The notes under the pieces were generated by a model. The model was not told where the DNA came from. It did no database searches and saw nothing but the letters and a program-made list of their open reading frames with translations. Below are positions 52,129 to 62,236 of a stretch of DNA of 64,000 nt, in pieces. Positions within the stretch are counted from its first letter, which is position 1. The number at the start of each line of letters is the position of its first letter. Source of the stretch: an uncultured Clostridia bacterium (lineage in GTDB: Bacteria; Bacillota; Clostridia; Christensenellales; CAG-917); assembly GCA_944349635.1 (NCBI GenBank), contig CALVNH010000004.1, forward strand, positions 1 through 64,000. The letters are read 5' to 3'. A program made the translations under genes and the position numbers.

Positions 52129-52317
52129 CCGATTTGACACTCTATTATAAAGAAATTGTTTATTGAAACCGAACCGTACGGAATCGCAAAACCGCCGCCC
52201 GGAAATCCGCAGGAACAAGAAAACGGTGCCGCACACAAATGCCTAAGGGCAAGCAGAACGTTTTACGTTCGCCGCACCGCACCTCACGGATACGGCACGG
52301 CGCCGCACTTGTCGCAC
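52129..52317. other. Non-coding gap between hemZ and the rpsO promoter
   Basis: No gene with a ribosome site is seen. One small hairpin (GAACG-TAAAA-CGTTC, near 52257-52271) has no T run, so the end of the hemZ transcript is not clear. Confidence 0.4.
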
Positions 52318-53718
52318 TCAATCGTGTATTTCCTGCCAAAAGGCACGCTGACGCGACATAACTTCGTCGAAATGCTTGACGTATTCCAGCGGCTCTTTGA
52401 AATTCGCGTTGCGCTGAATCAGATTTATACTGGGCGTGACTTTTTTGGAAATGGCCGCCGCCCCCGCCGCGAGAACGGAAGTGTCCTCTTCCATGATGTC
52501 TATGTTGTAAATGCATTCCGCGCCTTTTTTGGCGTATCCTGCGTTTTCCAGGTTGCCGCTGGTGTACTTCTGCCTGTACATATAGTACGGATTGTACCCC
52601 GCCTGCGTAAGCCTGTCGTAAGCGTAATCCACCATCCGTTCCGCCACGGAATTTTCCGTGCTTTTGTAACCTGCGGTTTTCAAAGACGAGCCGCGTTTGA
52701 GATAGAGCGTGTGAACGGTCACGTTATCGGGTGACAATTCCACCGCTCTGTCGACGGAATAGGCGAAATCCTCGAAGCTTTCCCCCGGCAACATCGCAAT
52801 CAAATCCATATTCACCGCAAAGCGTTTCTTTGCGCGTGAATAGGCTTTCACTACGTCCTCGGCGGTATGCTTTCTGCCTATGCGCTCCAAAGTGGCGTTG
52901 TTGAACGTCTGCGGGTTGACGGAAACTCTCGTCACTCCGTGTTCGGCAAGCAATCTGAGCGCGGAGGGTGTGAGAGTGTCGGGTCTGCCCGCTTCCACGG
53001 TGAATTCGCCGACATCGTAACGGCATTCCGCGAGAATTCTGTCCAACAGTTTCAAAGGAAGTGCCGTGGGAGTGCCGCCGCCGACGTATACGGAGCGCAG
53101 TTTCAGCCCGTGGGCGTCGATGACGCTTCGCAGAAAACGCAATTCCTCGACAAGACAGTCCGTGTAAGGCTCCAACAGTTTCTTCTGTCTGTCCACCGCC
53201 ACGGAAACAAAGGAACAATACGCGCACCTGGTGGGACAAAACGGTATGAATACGAACAAATCGCAGTTGTGCGAATCGGCATTCCGCAGCCCTTTCTGCG
53301 TGTCCACGATTCTTTCTATGAGTTCCAGTTTTTCGGGCGCCACGGAAAAATCGCGCAGAAACGCCTCGTGCGCTTTGTCGCCCATTTCCGCATACAGTTT
53401 TGTGGGGCGGATTCCCGTAAGACAGCCGTAAGGCAGGCTGACACCTGTCAGAAAAACGAGCGTGCCGTATATGGCGATTTTCAGAAATCGTTTTTCCAGC
53501 CTCTTTTTTTCGGTTTCGTCGGAATAGGAGAAAGGAAATCTGTAAATCTTCGAAAACATCGGAAACTTGTCCGACGTCAGCCGCACCTCGAACTCCCCCT
53601 CTTTCGAAACATATTCGGTAAAGAGCGAAACGTCCTCGTCCGTGCGCTGTTCGAAAGCGCGGACAAGTTCCATCAGGTCGTTGCGGTAGTTATCGTTGGT
53701 GCAGGAAAAGTTTATCAC
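52318..53718 (-). CDS. hemZ: HemZ-type radical SAM coproporphyrinogen dehydrogenase
   Basis: This 466-residue radical SAM enzyme belongs to the HemN/HemW/HemZ group. The cluster motif reads PFCPTRCAYCSF near residue 160, preceded by a HemZ-type N-terminal domain of about 150 residues, and VGGGTPTALP follows. No other haem genes are present in the window, so a haem-transfer or other role is possible. The start is GTG at 53718, seven bases from GGAG. It follows the MBL hydrolase, as in many Clostridia. Confidence 0.88.
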   Translation of the reverse strand: MINFSCTNDNYRNDLMELVRAFEQRTDEDVSLFTEYVSKEGEFEVRLTSDKFPMFSKIYRFPFSYSDETEKKRLEKRFLKIAIYGTLVFLTGVSLPYGCLTGIRPTKLYAEMGDKAHEAFLRDFSVAPEKLELIERIVDTQKGLRNADSHNCDLFVFIPFCPTRCAYCSFVSVAVDRQKKLLEPYTDCLVEELRFLRSVIDAHGLKLRSVYVGGGTPTALPLKLLDRILAECRYDVGEFTVEAGRPDTLTPSALRLLAEHGVTRVSVNPQTFNNATLERIGRKHTAEDVVKAYSRAKKRFAVNMDLIAMLPGESFEDFAYSVDRAVELSPDNVTVHTLYLKRGSSLKTAGYKSTENSVAERMVDYAYDRLTQAGYNPYYMYRQKYTSGNLENAGYAKKGAECIYNIDIMEEDTSVLAAGAAAISKKVTPSINLIQRNANFKEPLEYVKHFDEVMSRQRAFWQEIHD

Positions 53719-53757
53719 GTGTTCGCTCCGTCCTTATCTTCCGTGTTGTCCGTCGGA

Positions 53758-54375
53758 TTATTCCGTATCGCGGAGAATGGGGTTGTTCCTTCTTTCGAAA
53801 TCCAACGTGGTGGCGTTGTTGTGTCCGGGATATACCTTGTAATCGCCTTCCAGTCTGAAAAGCTTGTTCACAATGGAATTTTTGAGTTGTGCAAAACTTC
53901 CGGTATAAAAATCCGTTCTGCCGTAGCTGAGTTCGAAGAGCGTGTCGCCCGAAAAAATACAATCGCCGACAACATAGCACACTCCGCCCGCGGTGTGTCC
54001 CGGCGTGTGCAACACCTTTACGTCAAGTCCTGCGACGTTCAGGGTTTCGCCGCCCGAAAGGGTTATGTCGGGAGTGAAAGGCGGAACCTTTTTGTTGAAC
54101 CAGAACGCCAGGTTCTTAAAGGACCTGACCAGATGCACGTCGTCCTTGTGCATAATGACGAGAGCGCCCTGCTCCTGCAACGGCGCAACGCCGAAGATGT
54201 GGTCGTAATGGCCATGTGTCAGCAGTACGGCTTCCACCTTTGCCCCGTGCGATTCGACGAAACGCATAATCTCGTCGGCACTGCCGCCGGGGTCGACGAC
54301 AAAAGCCCTGTCGCCGTTGATTGCGACATAGGTGTCGGTTGCAAGTTCGCTGGTGTGAAAAAGAGTGATTTCCAA
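53758..54375 (-). CDS. Metallo-beta-lactamase-fold hydrolase (glyoxalase II-like)
   Basis: This 205-residue MBL-fold enzyme has the metal motif THGHYDH near residue 60, HTPGHTAGG near 130, and later ligands in SGDTLF and YPGHNN. It resembles small glyoxalase II/YcbL-type hydrolases; the substrate is unknown. The most likely start is TTG at 54375, six bases from GGAGG; the GTG nine codons upstream spans that site. It lies between relA and hemZ, a common clostridial arrangement. Confidence 0.85.
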   Translation of the reverse strand: MEITLFHTSELATDTYVAINGDRAFVVDPGGSADEIMRFVESHGAKVEAVLLTHGHYDHIFGVAPLQEQGALVIMHKDDVHLVRSFKNLAFWFNKKVPPFTPDITLSGGETLNVAGLDVKVLHTPGHTAGGVCYVVGDCIFSGDTLFELSYGRTDFYTGSFAQLKNSIVNKLFRLEGDYKVYPGHNNATTLDFERRNNPILRDTE

Positions 54376-54462
54376 AAGGTTCCTCCAACCTCTTCCGCGC
54401 ACAAAACCGCCAAAATCAAGACTTTATCAATCCATTCTGACAGTTAAACTGTGTTTGTGAAC

Positions 54463-56592
54463 TTATCTGCGTACATCGATAACGCCGTGTATGCTCTTGA
54501 TTTTTCTGACCAAATCTTCCAGGTCGTCGGCGTTTTTTATCATCACGCTGATGGTTATGTCCGCTATGTGCTCCTTGGTGTCGACTTTGACGTTGGCACC
54601 TGTTATCGGCATCTTTGCCGCAGCTATGTACGCCGTGATACCGGCAAGCATTCCGCCCGAACTTTCGGCGGTTATGTTGAGCGTCACGTTATAGTTCTCT
54701 TCTCCCCCTGTATCCCACACAGCTTCGATGAGTCTTTCGGGCTCCATGGACTTTATGTTGGGGCAATCCTTGCGGTGCACCGACACTCCCCTTCCCCTTG
54801 AAATGTAACCCACGATGTCGTCCCCGGGAACGGGGGTGCAGCAATGCGCCATTCTGACGGTGAAGTTGGCGTTGCCGTTGATGAGAACGCCGCTCTTGGA
54901 ACGCTTGCGCTCCGTCGCACCGCTGTCGACGGCGACCTCTATTTGCTCTTCGGGGTTCTGCTTTCTGAACGCCTCGATGAGCTTTGTAAGAACCTGGTTC
55001 GTGCTGATTCCGCCGAATCCGACGTTGGCGTAAAGGTCCTCCTCTCCGGATAGCGACAACCTCTGCATTATGCCGTCGAAAGCGGTGACGTGCATGAGGT
55101 CGGCAAGGTTGTAGCCGCGACGGCGTGCCTCGCGCTCCAACATTTCCTTGCCTCTGTGAACATTTTCCTCTTTCTGTTCCTTTTTGAAGTACTGCCTTAT
55201 TCTGGAACGCGCAGACGCGGTTTTTACGAATTTCAGCCAGTCCAGACTGGGACCTTTGCCGTTTGCCGTCAGAATCTCGACGATGTCGCCCGTTTGCAGT
55301 TTTGTGGAGAGCGGCACAATTTTTCTGTTGATTTTTGCGCCCGTGCACTTGTTGCCGATGGCGGAGTGAATCTTGTACGCCAAATCAACGGGAGTGGAAC
55401 CAACGGGCAAATCGTACACGTCGCCCTTCGGAGTGAACACGAACACTTCGTCGTCGAACACGTTGATTTTTATGGCGTCCATGAACTCTTTTGCGCCGCC
55501 GATATCCTTCTCGGCGTCCATGACTTCACGCAGCCATCTGACCTTGTTGTCGAGGTCGGTGTCCACACCCGTAGTGCCCTCTTTGTATTTCCAGTGCGCC
55601 GCGATGCCGTATTCGGCAATCTTGTGCATTTCGTAGGTGCGAATCTGAATTTCGAACGTCTCCCCGTCGGCAACGACCGTGGTGTGCAGGGACTGATAGT
55701 TGTTTGCCTTCGGCATTGCGATATAGTCCTTGAATCTGCCCGGAATCGGTTTCCACATCGTGTGCACTTCACCCAACATCGTATAGCAGTCCTTGACGGT
55801 GTTGACAATGATGCGTACGGCAAGCAAATCGTAAATCTGGTCCACGTCCATATGCAACTGATGCATTTTTTTGTAAATGGAATAAAAATGCTTCGGTCTG
55901 CCGTTGACCTCGCCGGAAACGCTCATTTCCTTCATTTTGTCGCGAATCTGCGCCATTATGCCGTCCAGCAACGCCTGACGTTCGCCGCGCTTTTTGCTTA
56001 TGCACTCCGTGATGTACTTGTACTCGTCGGGGTAAAGATACATCATTGCGAGGTCTTCCAGTTCGCATTTGAAGAAAGATATTCCCAATCTGCCCGCAAG
56101 CGGCGCATAAATATCGAGAGTTTCCCGCGAAATGTACTGCTGTTTTTCCTGAGGAAGGAATTTCAGCGAACGCATATTATGCAGACGGTCGGCGAGTTTT
56201 ATGATTATGACACGCAAATCCTTTGCCATCGCCATGAAAAACTTCCTGAAATTTTCCGCCTGCGCTTCTTCTCTGTTGGTGAATTGCAGTTTGTCGAGTT
56301 TGGTGACCCCCTCGACGAGTCCGAGAATCTCATCTCCGAACTCCGCCGAAAGCTGTTCGGGCGTGACCGACGTATCTTCCAGAACGTCATGCAAAAACGC
56401 CGCTATGAGCGTGGAACTGTCAAAGCCGTAATCCGCCAGAATTTCCACGACGGCACAGGGGTGAATGAAATAATCCTCACCCGAACTGCGCTTCTGCCCT
56501 CTGTGGGCGTTCTCGGCGAATTCGTAGGCTTTTTTCAGCTCCGCATAGCGGTCCGGATAGCCCTTTCTGAGTTTGACGAGCAACTCGTTCAT
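54463..56592 (-). CDS. relA: Bifunctional (p)ppGpp synthetase/hydrolase
   Basis: This 709-residue RelA/SpoT homologue makes and degrades the stringent alarmone. The HD hydrolase domain keeps HDVLEDT near residue 70, so hydrolysis is likely. The synthetase domain has RFKDYIAMPKANNYQSLHT near 290. TGS (VFTPKGDVYDLPVG), the zinc-finger region, and a C-terminal ACT domain follow. GAGG precedes the start, which overlaps the recJ stop by four bases. The recJ-relA neighbourhood is standard in Firmicutes. Confidence 0.96.
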   Translation of the reverse strand: MNELLVKLRKGYPDRYAELKKAYEFAENAHRGQKRSSGEDYFIHPCAVVEILADYGFDSSTLIAAFLHDVLEDTSVTPEQLSAEFGDEILGLVEGVTKLDKLQFTNREEAQAENFRKFFMAMAKDLRVIIIKLADRLHNMRSLKFLPQEKQQYISRETLDIYAPLAGRLGISFFKCELEDLAMMYLYPDEYKYITECISKKRGERQALLDGIMAQIRDKMKEMSVSGEVNGRPKHFYSIYKKMHQLHMDVDQIYDLLAVRIIVNTVKDCYTMLGEVHTMWKPIPGRFKDYIAMPKANNYQSLHTTVVADGETFEIQIRTYEMHKIAEYGIAAHWKYKEGTTGVDTDLDNKVRWLREVMDAEKDIGGAKEFMDAIKINVFDDEVFVFTPKGDVYDLPVGSTPVDLAYKIHSAIGNKCTGAKINRKIVPLSTKLQTGDIVEILTANGKGPSLDWLKFVKTASARSRIRQYFKKEQKEENVHRGKEMLEREARRRGYNLADLMHVTAFDGIMQRLSLSGEEDLYANVGFGGISTNQVLTKLIEAFRKQNPEEQIEVAVDSGATERKRSKSGVLINGNANFTVRMAHCCTPVPGDDIVGYISRGRGVSVHRKDCPNIKSMEPERLIEAVWDTGGEENYNVTLNITAESSGGMLAGITAYIAAAKMPITGANVKVDTKEHIADITISVMIKNADDLEDLVRKIKSIHGVIDVRR

Positions 56593-58868
56593 TTTTGCCT
56601 CACGTTGCGGTAGTATGCGGACAGATTCAAATCCGTCTTATCCCTGCATACAGTAATGATACCTCTGTCGGAGACGGAAATCAATCCCAAATCGGACAGA
56701 ATAAGTCTGCAAATCTCGTATTCGACGGCGGTAAGTTTCGCACTTTGTCGAATTCTTCCGCACAAAACCGCGGGACTCTGTGCCCTTTCCTTTCTTCGCG
56801 CCATGGCGTCGAAGGCGACGAAAGCCGCCCTGATTTTCGCATCGGACAGCGACGGAGCCGTCGGCGTCGGAGCAAACAATCCGAAAGCGTTGCGGCAACT
56901 CTTCGCAACTTCCGCCACATACCCTTCCGAGAGAGGATTTCCCGCAAACACCGCATTTTTGAAATAAGCAAAGTCAAACGCTGCGTTGGGCGCAAACACA
57001 ACGCATGTCTGCGGATTCAGCCATTTCTGCGCCCCGACATACACGGGCAATTTTTCCGCTCCGTCTATTTCCCGACATAATCTTTCGTATTCGGATTGTT
57101 CGAACACGATAAATGCCGTTCCGAAAGGTTTCGCCGCCAGCTCTTTTGCGGCTTCCGCGTCAATCGGCGACAATTCGGTCTCTCCGCATTTACCGAGCTG
57201 ATGAAGACTCATGAGTTGCGCGTCCTCGTCGCTCACGGAAACCTCGTCGAAACTCACGCCTTTCATTATACCCTGTGCGTAAACTCTGTTCTGAAAACAA
57301 CTCACCCCCATGGAAAATTCCAGAGAGGTTTTGCCTTTCGTCGCACCGCCGAGATAACCGTAGCGCGAAAATCCCATGATTTCCAACCCGTTTATCACGC
57401 ATTTCACGTGAGGTCCGAAGCCGATTCTGTCGAATCTGAGTCCCTGTGCGGTCAGCACGAATTCCGGCTTCGGATTTCCGTAACCCGTGGGTTCCAGCAA
57501 TTCCAGTTCCTTAGCCAGAGACAGGAAATCGTCGTCGGGCTCCAACCGCATGTCGCAGAAAGTTTCGGGCAGAAAATCCTCCGGCGGAAAGGTCGCCACG
57601 ACTTCGGCGTTTACGGCTTGTCTGAAAGCCTCGAAATTCTCCGCCCTGATTCCCACGCCGGCTGCCTGAGCGTGTCCGCCGAAAGTGGTGAACATATCGG
57701 CATAATCGGAAAGCAAATTGAAGATGTTGATGTTCTTCACGGAACGTGCGGAACCCTTGTATTCCTCCCCGTCGCCCGAAAACAACACGGCGGGACACTT
57801 GAAGTCCTCCACAAGACGAGCCGCGGCGATGCCGAGCACACCCGCTTCCCAACCGCTGTCGTGCAAAACGATGATACGCGTGGTGTCGAAATCCATTCCG
57901 CGCAACTTCACTTTTGCCTCGCGCACGACCTGTTCGCAAATCTCTTGTCGGCGCGTGTTGTCCCTTTCCAGCTCCTCCGCGAGAGATTTGAGCAGAAAAT
58001 AGTCGTCGCCGAGAAACAAATCCACCGCCTTCATGGCAGACCCCAAACGTCCCGCGGCGTTTATGCGCGGGGCAACTCTGAACATGACGTCCTGCGAACC
58101 TATTGCGTCGCTGCCCGCAAGGAACCTAACGCCTTTTCTGGGAGAAACGGAACACTGCTTCAGCCCGAAATATGCGATGATTCTGTTGTCTCCGACAAGC
58201 GGCACGACGTCGGCAACCGTGGCTATCGCGCAGATGTCAAGATATTTCGCGTACTCGTCGCCGAAAAGTGCCTGTACGAGTTTCAGGGCCACACCCGCCC
58301 CGCACAAATCAAAAAATCCCCGTTTGTCAATCTTTGCGTCCACTACGATGCAGTCGGGAATGTTGTCCTGCGGCTCGTGATGGTCCGTGACGATGACGTC
58401 GATTCCCTTGCTTTTGAGAAATTCAACCTCATTAGATGCCGTAATTCCGCAATCCACGGTGATTACGAGGTCGGGACGTCTGTGCTCCGTTATCCTTTTC
58501 AGCGATTCCGTGCTCATACCGTATCCGTCGGTCAGTCTGTTGGGTATGAAATACGCCACGTCCGCTCTGTCGCGCAGTGCCAGCATAAGTATGGAAATGG
58601 CACATATACCGTCGCAATCGTAGTCGCCGAAAACAAGTATTTTCTCTTTGCGCTCTATCGCCAGGCGGATTCTGTCGGCGGCGGCACGCATTCCGTATAT
58701 CTCGAAAGGCGACGAAAGATTCGCTAGCGAAGGACGCAAAAAGGAAGGAATGGAGCCGTCGTCCAGTCCTCTGCCTCGCAGCAATCGATAAAACTGTTCC
58801 GAAATTCCGAGTTTGGCAGCGTTGCTTTTCATCTCTGTTTCGGAAACGTTTTTTTTATCTTCCTTCAT
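56589..58868 (-). CDS. recJ: Single-strand DNA exonuclease RecJ
   Basis: RecJ is a 5'-3' exonuclease used in recombination and mismatch repair. The 759-residue protein has the DHH-family motifs VFGDYDCDGICA near residue 80, TDHHEP near 155 and the DHHA1-type GGHAQAAGVG. An OB fold and a C-terminal region of about 200 residues follow, giving Firmicutes-type length. The start at 58868 has GGAGG five bases upstream; the 137-residue extension is antisense noise over secF. It is co-translated with relA. Confidence 0.94.
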   Translation of the reverse strand: MKEDKKNVSETEMKSNAAKLGISEQFYRLLRGRGLDDGSIPSFLRPSLANLSSPFEIYGMRAAADRIRLAIERKEKILVFGDYDCDGICAISILMLALRDRADVAYFIPNRLTDGYGMSTESLKRITEHRRPDLVITVDCGITASNEVEFLKSKGIDVIVTDHHEPQDNIPDCIVVDAKIDKRGFFDLCGAGVALKLVQALFGDEYAKYLDICAIATVADVVPLVGDNRIIAYFGLKQCSVSPRKGVRFLAGSDAIGSQDVMFRVAPRINAAGRLGSAMKAVDLFLGDDYFLLKSLAEELERDNTRRQEICEQVVREAKVKLRGMDFDTTRIIVLHDSGWEAGVLGIAAARLVEDFKCPAVLFSGDGEEYKGSARSVKNINIFNLLSDYADMFTTFGGHAQAAGVGIRAENFEAFRQAVNAEVVATFPPEDFLPETFCDMRLEPDDDFLSLAKELELLEPTGYGNPKPEFVLTAQGLRFDRIGFGPHVKCVINGLEIMGFSRYGYLGGATKGKTSLEFSMGVSCFQNRVYAQGIMKGVSFDEVSVSDEDAQLMSLHQLGKCGETELSPIDAEAAKELAAKPFGTAFIVFEQSEYERLCREIDGAEKLPVYVGAQKWLNPQTCVVFAPNAAFDFAYFKNAVFAGNPLSEGYVAEVAKSCRNAFGLFAPTPTAPSLSDAKIRAAFVAFDAMARRKERAQSPAVLCGRIRQSAKLTAVEYEICRLILSDLGLISVSDRGIITVCRDKTDLNLSAYYRNVRQK

Positions 58869-58896
58869 CGTATCCTCCGCACGAATCCCGTCTGGT

Positions 58897-58925
58897 TTGA
58901 AAAACGCCTCCTTTTCGGGAGGCGT
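58897..58925 (-). terminator. Terminator downstream of secF
   Basis: An 8-bp stem ACGCCTCC / GGAGGCGT (58904-58925) with a 6-base loop is followed on the minus strand by TTTTCAAA. It separates secDF from recJ, though read-through into recJ is possible because no other promoter is seen. Confidence 0.75.
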
Positions 58926-58932
58926 AATCCAA

Positions 58933-60162
58933 TCACTTCTTTTTCTTGAACGTTGTGTTCTTCTTGGAATATTTGTAAATCGTCTTGCCCTTCTGCTGTC
59001 CGTTCTTCTTTGCGACGTTCTTGGGAGCGAAGCCGGTGTCGTCATCGTCGTCCTTTCCGTCGTTTTTCTCCATCGGAACAATCTGTTCGCCGTCCTCATC
59101 GGCAAGTGCCGACGCATAGGACACCGTCTTGGAGTGCTTCTCCTTGATTTTGTCCTGAACTCTGCTGAAAGCCGCCCACATAGGCGTGGCAAGGAAGACG
59201 GAAGAATACACGCCTGCCAACAGACCGAGTATGATGGGAACGCAGAATTCGCGAATGGACGCACTTCCCAAAATGGCAAGGAAGATTACCGTTACCATTG
59301 TGGTGGCGGTGGTGAATATGCTTCTTCTCATATTCTCGCGCACGGACATATCGCCGATTGCATCGTAATCCACGTTTCTGACGCCCTTCAAAGGCTTCAT
59401 ATACTCACGGCAACGGTCGAAGATTATAATCGTGTTGTTGATGGAGTACGCGATTATCGTGATGATTGCCGCAACGAAAGACGTGTTTATCTGCACGCGG
59501 CAAATCACGGTGAGTGCGAACATCATAATGACGTCGTGAACGAGAGCCAGCACCGCTGCAAACGCGCTGACGGGCGTGAATCTGAACACGATGTAAATCA
59601 GAATGAGCACCGTGGATACCGCTACTGCAATGCTTGCTTTGGAGAGCAAATCCTGCGCGGCGGTTGCACCGATGGATTCGTAAGTGATGAAGTTCACCTC
59701 GTCGTTGATGATATCGGGATACAGTGCGTCGACGGCGGCGATTATCTTCTGATTGAGTTCGTTAATCGTCACGTCGTTGTCGGAAACGTTCTTGTATCTG
59801 AACACGACGGCGGCGTCCGTGTCGTTGGCGGCGCCGGACTCGAACATCTTCTGAATGTAACTCACCGTAACGTGGTTCCCGTTTGCGTCGCGCTGACTCT
59901 CGATGGCGTCGGTGATTTTTGCGACGTGCGAGTCGTAATTGTCGATGAGGTCCTGCCCCAAAGTGACGGTGAGCATCGTTCCGCCCTGGAAGTCGATGCC
60001 GATGTTGACGCCGTTCGTATAGTCACCGGTAGTGGCACCCACACCGATGATGACGCACACGGCGATGATGACGATAATCAAAGGAAGCGTGAACGTAAAC
60101 TTTTTAAGTTTGCTGACGCTGAATTTCTGATATTTGCCGAGGAAGTCTGCTCTGTTCTTCAT
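58933..60162 (-). CDS. secF: Protein translocase subunit SecF
   Basis: SecF pairs with SecD to drive late steps of Sec export with the proton gradient. The 409-residue, six-helix protein has GIDFQGGTM in the large periplasmic loop region and AYSINNTIIIFDRCREY in the membrane bundle. The tail of about 70 residues is highly charged and ends in a lysine run. The start at 60162 has GAGGCGG upstream; it begins one base before secD ends. Two separate genes replace the fused SecDF of Bacillus. Confidence 0.94.
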   Translation of the reverse strand: MKNRADFLGKYQKFSVSKLKKFTFTLPLIIVIIAVCVIIGVGATTGDYTNGVNIGIDFQGGTMLTVTLGQDLIDNYDSHVAKITDAIESQRDANGNHVTVSYIQKMFESGAANDTDAAVVFRYKNVSDNDVTINELNQKIIAAVDALYPDIINDEVNFITYESIGATAAQDLLSKASIAVAVSTVLILIYIVFRFTPVSAFAAVLALVHDVIMMFALTVICRVQINTSFVAAIITIIAYSINNTIIIFDRCREYMKPLKGVRNVDYDAIGDMSVRENMRRSIFTTATTMVTVIFLAILGSASIREFCVPIILGLLAGVYSSVFLATPMWAAFSRVQDKIKEKHSKTVSYASALADEDGEQIVPMEKNDGKDDDDDTGFAPKNVAKKNGQQKGKTIYKYSKKNTTFKKKK

Positions 60163-60163
60163 A

Positions 60164-61507
60164 TTATTCCGCCTCCTCTGCATTATTTACTGTATCCGGC
60201 ACGACGGTTTTTTGCCTGTTGATTTCGTCCTCGCGTTTGAGTCCGTAGAATCTGGCACTTGTGCTGTTGATTGGCATAAAGCACTTGATGACCAGTCTGG
60301 AAATGACCAGTGCCGTAAACATCGACAACACGATACCGATGAACAGCGTTATGGCAAATCCGACTATGGACGCAGAACCGATGACCCACAGCACGATTGC
60401 ACCGATGAGCGTGGTGACGTTTCCGTCGATGATTGCCGCCGCCGAACGCTTGAATCCCGTCTTGATTGCCGACGGAATTGGCTTGGAACTGTGTCTGTAT
60501 TCGTCGCGTATCCTTTCGAAAATGACTATGTTTGCGTCAACCGCCATACCTATCGAAAGCAGAATACCCGCGATTCCGGGCAGCGTGAGCTGAACCCAGG
60601 GCAACACCGCGCAGAACCAAAGCAACAGCACGATGTAAACGAGCAACGCTATATCCGCGGCAAGACCGAGTCCCTTGTACATCACGACCATAAACACGAA
60701 GATGAGAGCCACGCCTATTGCACCGGCAACCAACGCCCATTTGATGGCTTCTTCACCGAGAGTAGGCGAAATGTTACGCACGGATTTGACGCTGAGTTCC
60801 ACGCCGAAGGCACCGGATTGAAGCCTTGTCGCAAAGTCCTGCGCTTCCTGGAAAGTGTAACCGCCGTCTCTCGTAATGATTGCGTTGCCGTCCGCAATGG
60901 TGGAACTGACGTTGACCTGCGTGTATTTCGAACCATTGATGTAGATATAAATCGACTTGTTGAGGTAATCGGTGGTGAGTTGTTTGAAAACCGAGGTGCC
61001 CTCTTCGTTGAATTTCAGGCCGACGGCGAACTGACTGTTCTGGTCGGTGGTGACAAACGCCGATTCGAGGTGACGGCTGCCTATTATGATGGCTTCGGCT
61101 TCCGCACTGTCCTCGCCTTTGAATTCCAGCTTTGCGGGACGACCTATGAGGTCGAGCACGGCTTCGGGGTCGTCAACGTCGGGGACTTCGACTCTGATTG
61201 CGAAACCGCCGCCGCTGGTGGTCTTGGTGACGGTGGATTCGGTGTATCCTTTTGAAACAAGCAGATCCTGCAAGGACACCACGGTGCCGTCCACTCTGGT
61301 TTCGAGGTCGCCGTAGCCGTCGTCGTTTACTGTGAATTCGGCAGAGATGCCGCCGGACATATCGAGTCCGAGTTTGATTGTCTTGGCATAGCCGTTGTAA
61401 TCGTAGACGGTGCCGGCAATCGGGAAAGATACCACGGCAAAGACCGCCATCAGAATGACGAACACGGCAATCAAAGACAAAACCACGATAGATTTTTTCA
61501 AGTTCAC
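60164..61507 (-). CDS. secD: Protein translocase subunit SecD
   Basis: This 447-residue partner of SecF has an N-terminal helix, the first periplasmic domain (GLDMSGGISAEF), the head domain, and five C-terminal helices with GMAVDANIVIFERIRDEYR. The start is GTG at 61507 with GGGAG upstream. A good promoter lies 85-110 bases before it. yajC and tgt lie upstream on the same strand, as in most bacteria, but with separate promoters. Confidence 0.95.
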   Translation of the reverse strand: MNLKKSIVVLSLIAVFVILMAVFAVVSFPIAGTVYDYNGYAKTIKLGLDMSGGISAEFTVNDDGYGDLETRVDGTVVSLQDLLVSKGYTESTVTKTTSGGGFAIRVEVPDVDDPEAVLDLIGRPAKLEFKGEDSAEAEAIIIGSRHLESAFVTTDQNSQFAVGLKFNEEGTSVFKQLTTDYLNKSIYIYINGSKYTQVNVSSTIADGNAIITRDGGYTFQEAQDFATRLQSGAFGVELSVKSVRNISPTLGEEAIKWALVAGAIGVALIFVFMVVMYKGLGLAADIALLVYIVLLLWFCAVLPWVQLTLPGIAGILLSIGMAVDANIVIFERIRDEYRHSSKPIPSAIKTGFKRSAAAIIDGNVTTLIGAIVLWVIGSASIVGFAITLFIGIVLSMFTALVISRLVIKCFMPINSTSARFYGLKREDEINRQKTVVPDTVNNAEEAE

Positions 61508-61593
61508 GTTGCTTACTCCCGGGTTTGCACGTAAGGAATTTTAACTTTTATACGCGCGACGCGCATACGGCGCGCGACAATATAGCTTTTAGT

Positions 61594-61622
61594 ATTATAG
61601 CCTTTATATCTATGTTAGTCAA
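61594..61622 (-). promoter_or_regulatory. Sigma-A promoter of secD-secF
   Basis: On the minus strand, TTGACT (61617-61622) and TATAAT (61594-61599) are separated by 17 bp. The leader contains a GC-rich stretch (CGCGCG repeats, 61553-61577) able to form a stem. Confidence 0.85.
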
Positions 61623-61805
61623 CTTTATATACGAAATTCCCCGCCGATTTCATAATAAAACGACGCATCACCGCGATAAAACGGACACTTTGAGAGCGGG
61701 ACGCTCCTTTTCGCGGCTTCGGACGCCGAAATCGGACATTTTCCGCAGACTTTTCGACAACCCCTCCCTCTCATAAACGGGCAGACGAAGGCATAGCCTT
61801 GTAAT
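61623..61805. other. Upstream region of the TIGR04086-type gene
   Basis: The stretch lies between the divergent secD promoter and the TIGR04086-type start codon. No clear sigma-A promoter or ribosome site was found for the plus-strand gene, and no other gene is seen. Confidence 0.4.
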
Positions 61806-62198
61806 ATGAAAAATGCGGATATACTGAAAAAAGACGGCGTCGACGTACTGAAAGCATCTCTCGCCGCCCTGCTCATATCGCTCGCCGCCGTGCTGGTGTT
61901 CGCCCTTATCGTGAGATGGGCTTCTTTGGAAGACACCGCCATCACCGTGGGAAATTACGTCATCAAAGCCGTGGCACTCCTCATCGGAGTCACGGTATGT
62001 TTCCGAAATCCTCACGCGGGTGCCTTCAAAGGTCTGATAACGGGCGTCATTTATATGTTGCTGTGCGTGTTCGTGTTTGCCGTGAGCGACGGTTTCAAAA
62101 GCGCGAACTTCAATTTTGCGGATTTTCTGACCACAGCCATTGCAGGCACGCTGTCGGGCATAATAGCCGTAAACCTGCGTCACTCCCCCAAAACCTGA
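61806..62198 (+). CDS. TIGR04086-type four-helix membrane protein
   Basis: This 130-residue membrane protein has four predicted helices (about 18-38, 46-62, 70-90, 103-122) and the size and location of TIGR04086 proteins. These occur beside yajC in Firmicutes, often before the SCIFF peptide genes. Function is unknown. Here it is on the opposite strand to yajC and secD, and no SCIFF peptide or maturase follows. The start lacks a clear ribosome site, so it is slightly uncertain. Confidence 0.8.
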   Translation: MKNADILKKDGVDVLKASLAALLISLAAVLVFALIVRWASLEDTAITVGNYVIKAVALLIGVTVCFRNPHAGAFKGLITGVIYMLLCVFVFAVSDGFKSANFNFADFLTTAIAGTLSGIIAVNLRHSPKT

Positions 62199-62236
62199 AC
62201 CCCTTCCGCAAGCCTCGCGGCAAACGATTTGCAACC

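Noticed and set aside
54376-54402. GTG start nine codons upstream for the MBL hydrolase
   Set aside because: The GGAGG ribosome site lies inside that extension and is spaced correctly for the TTG at 54375.
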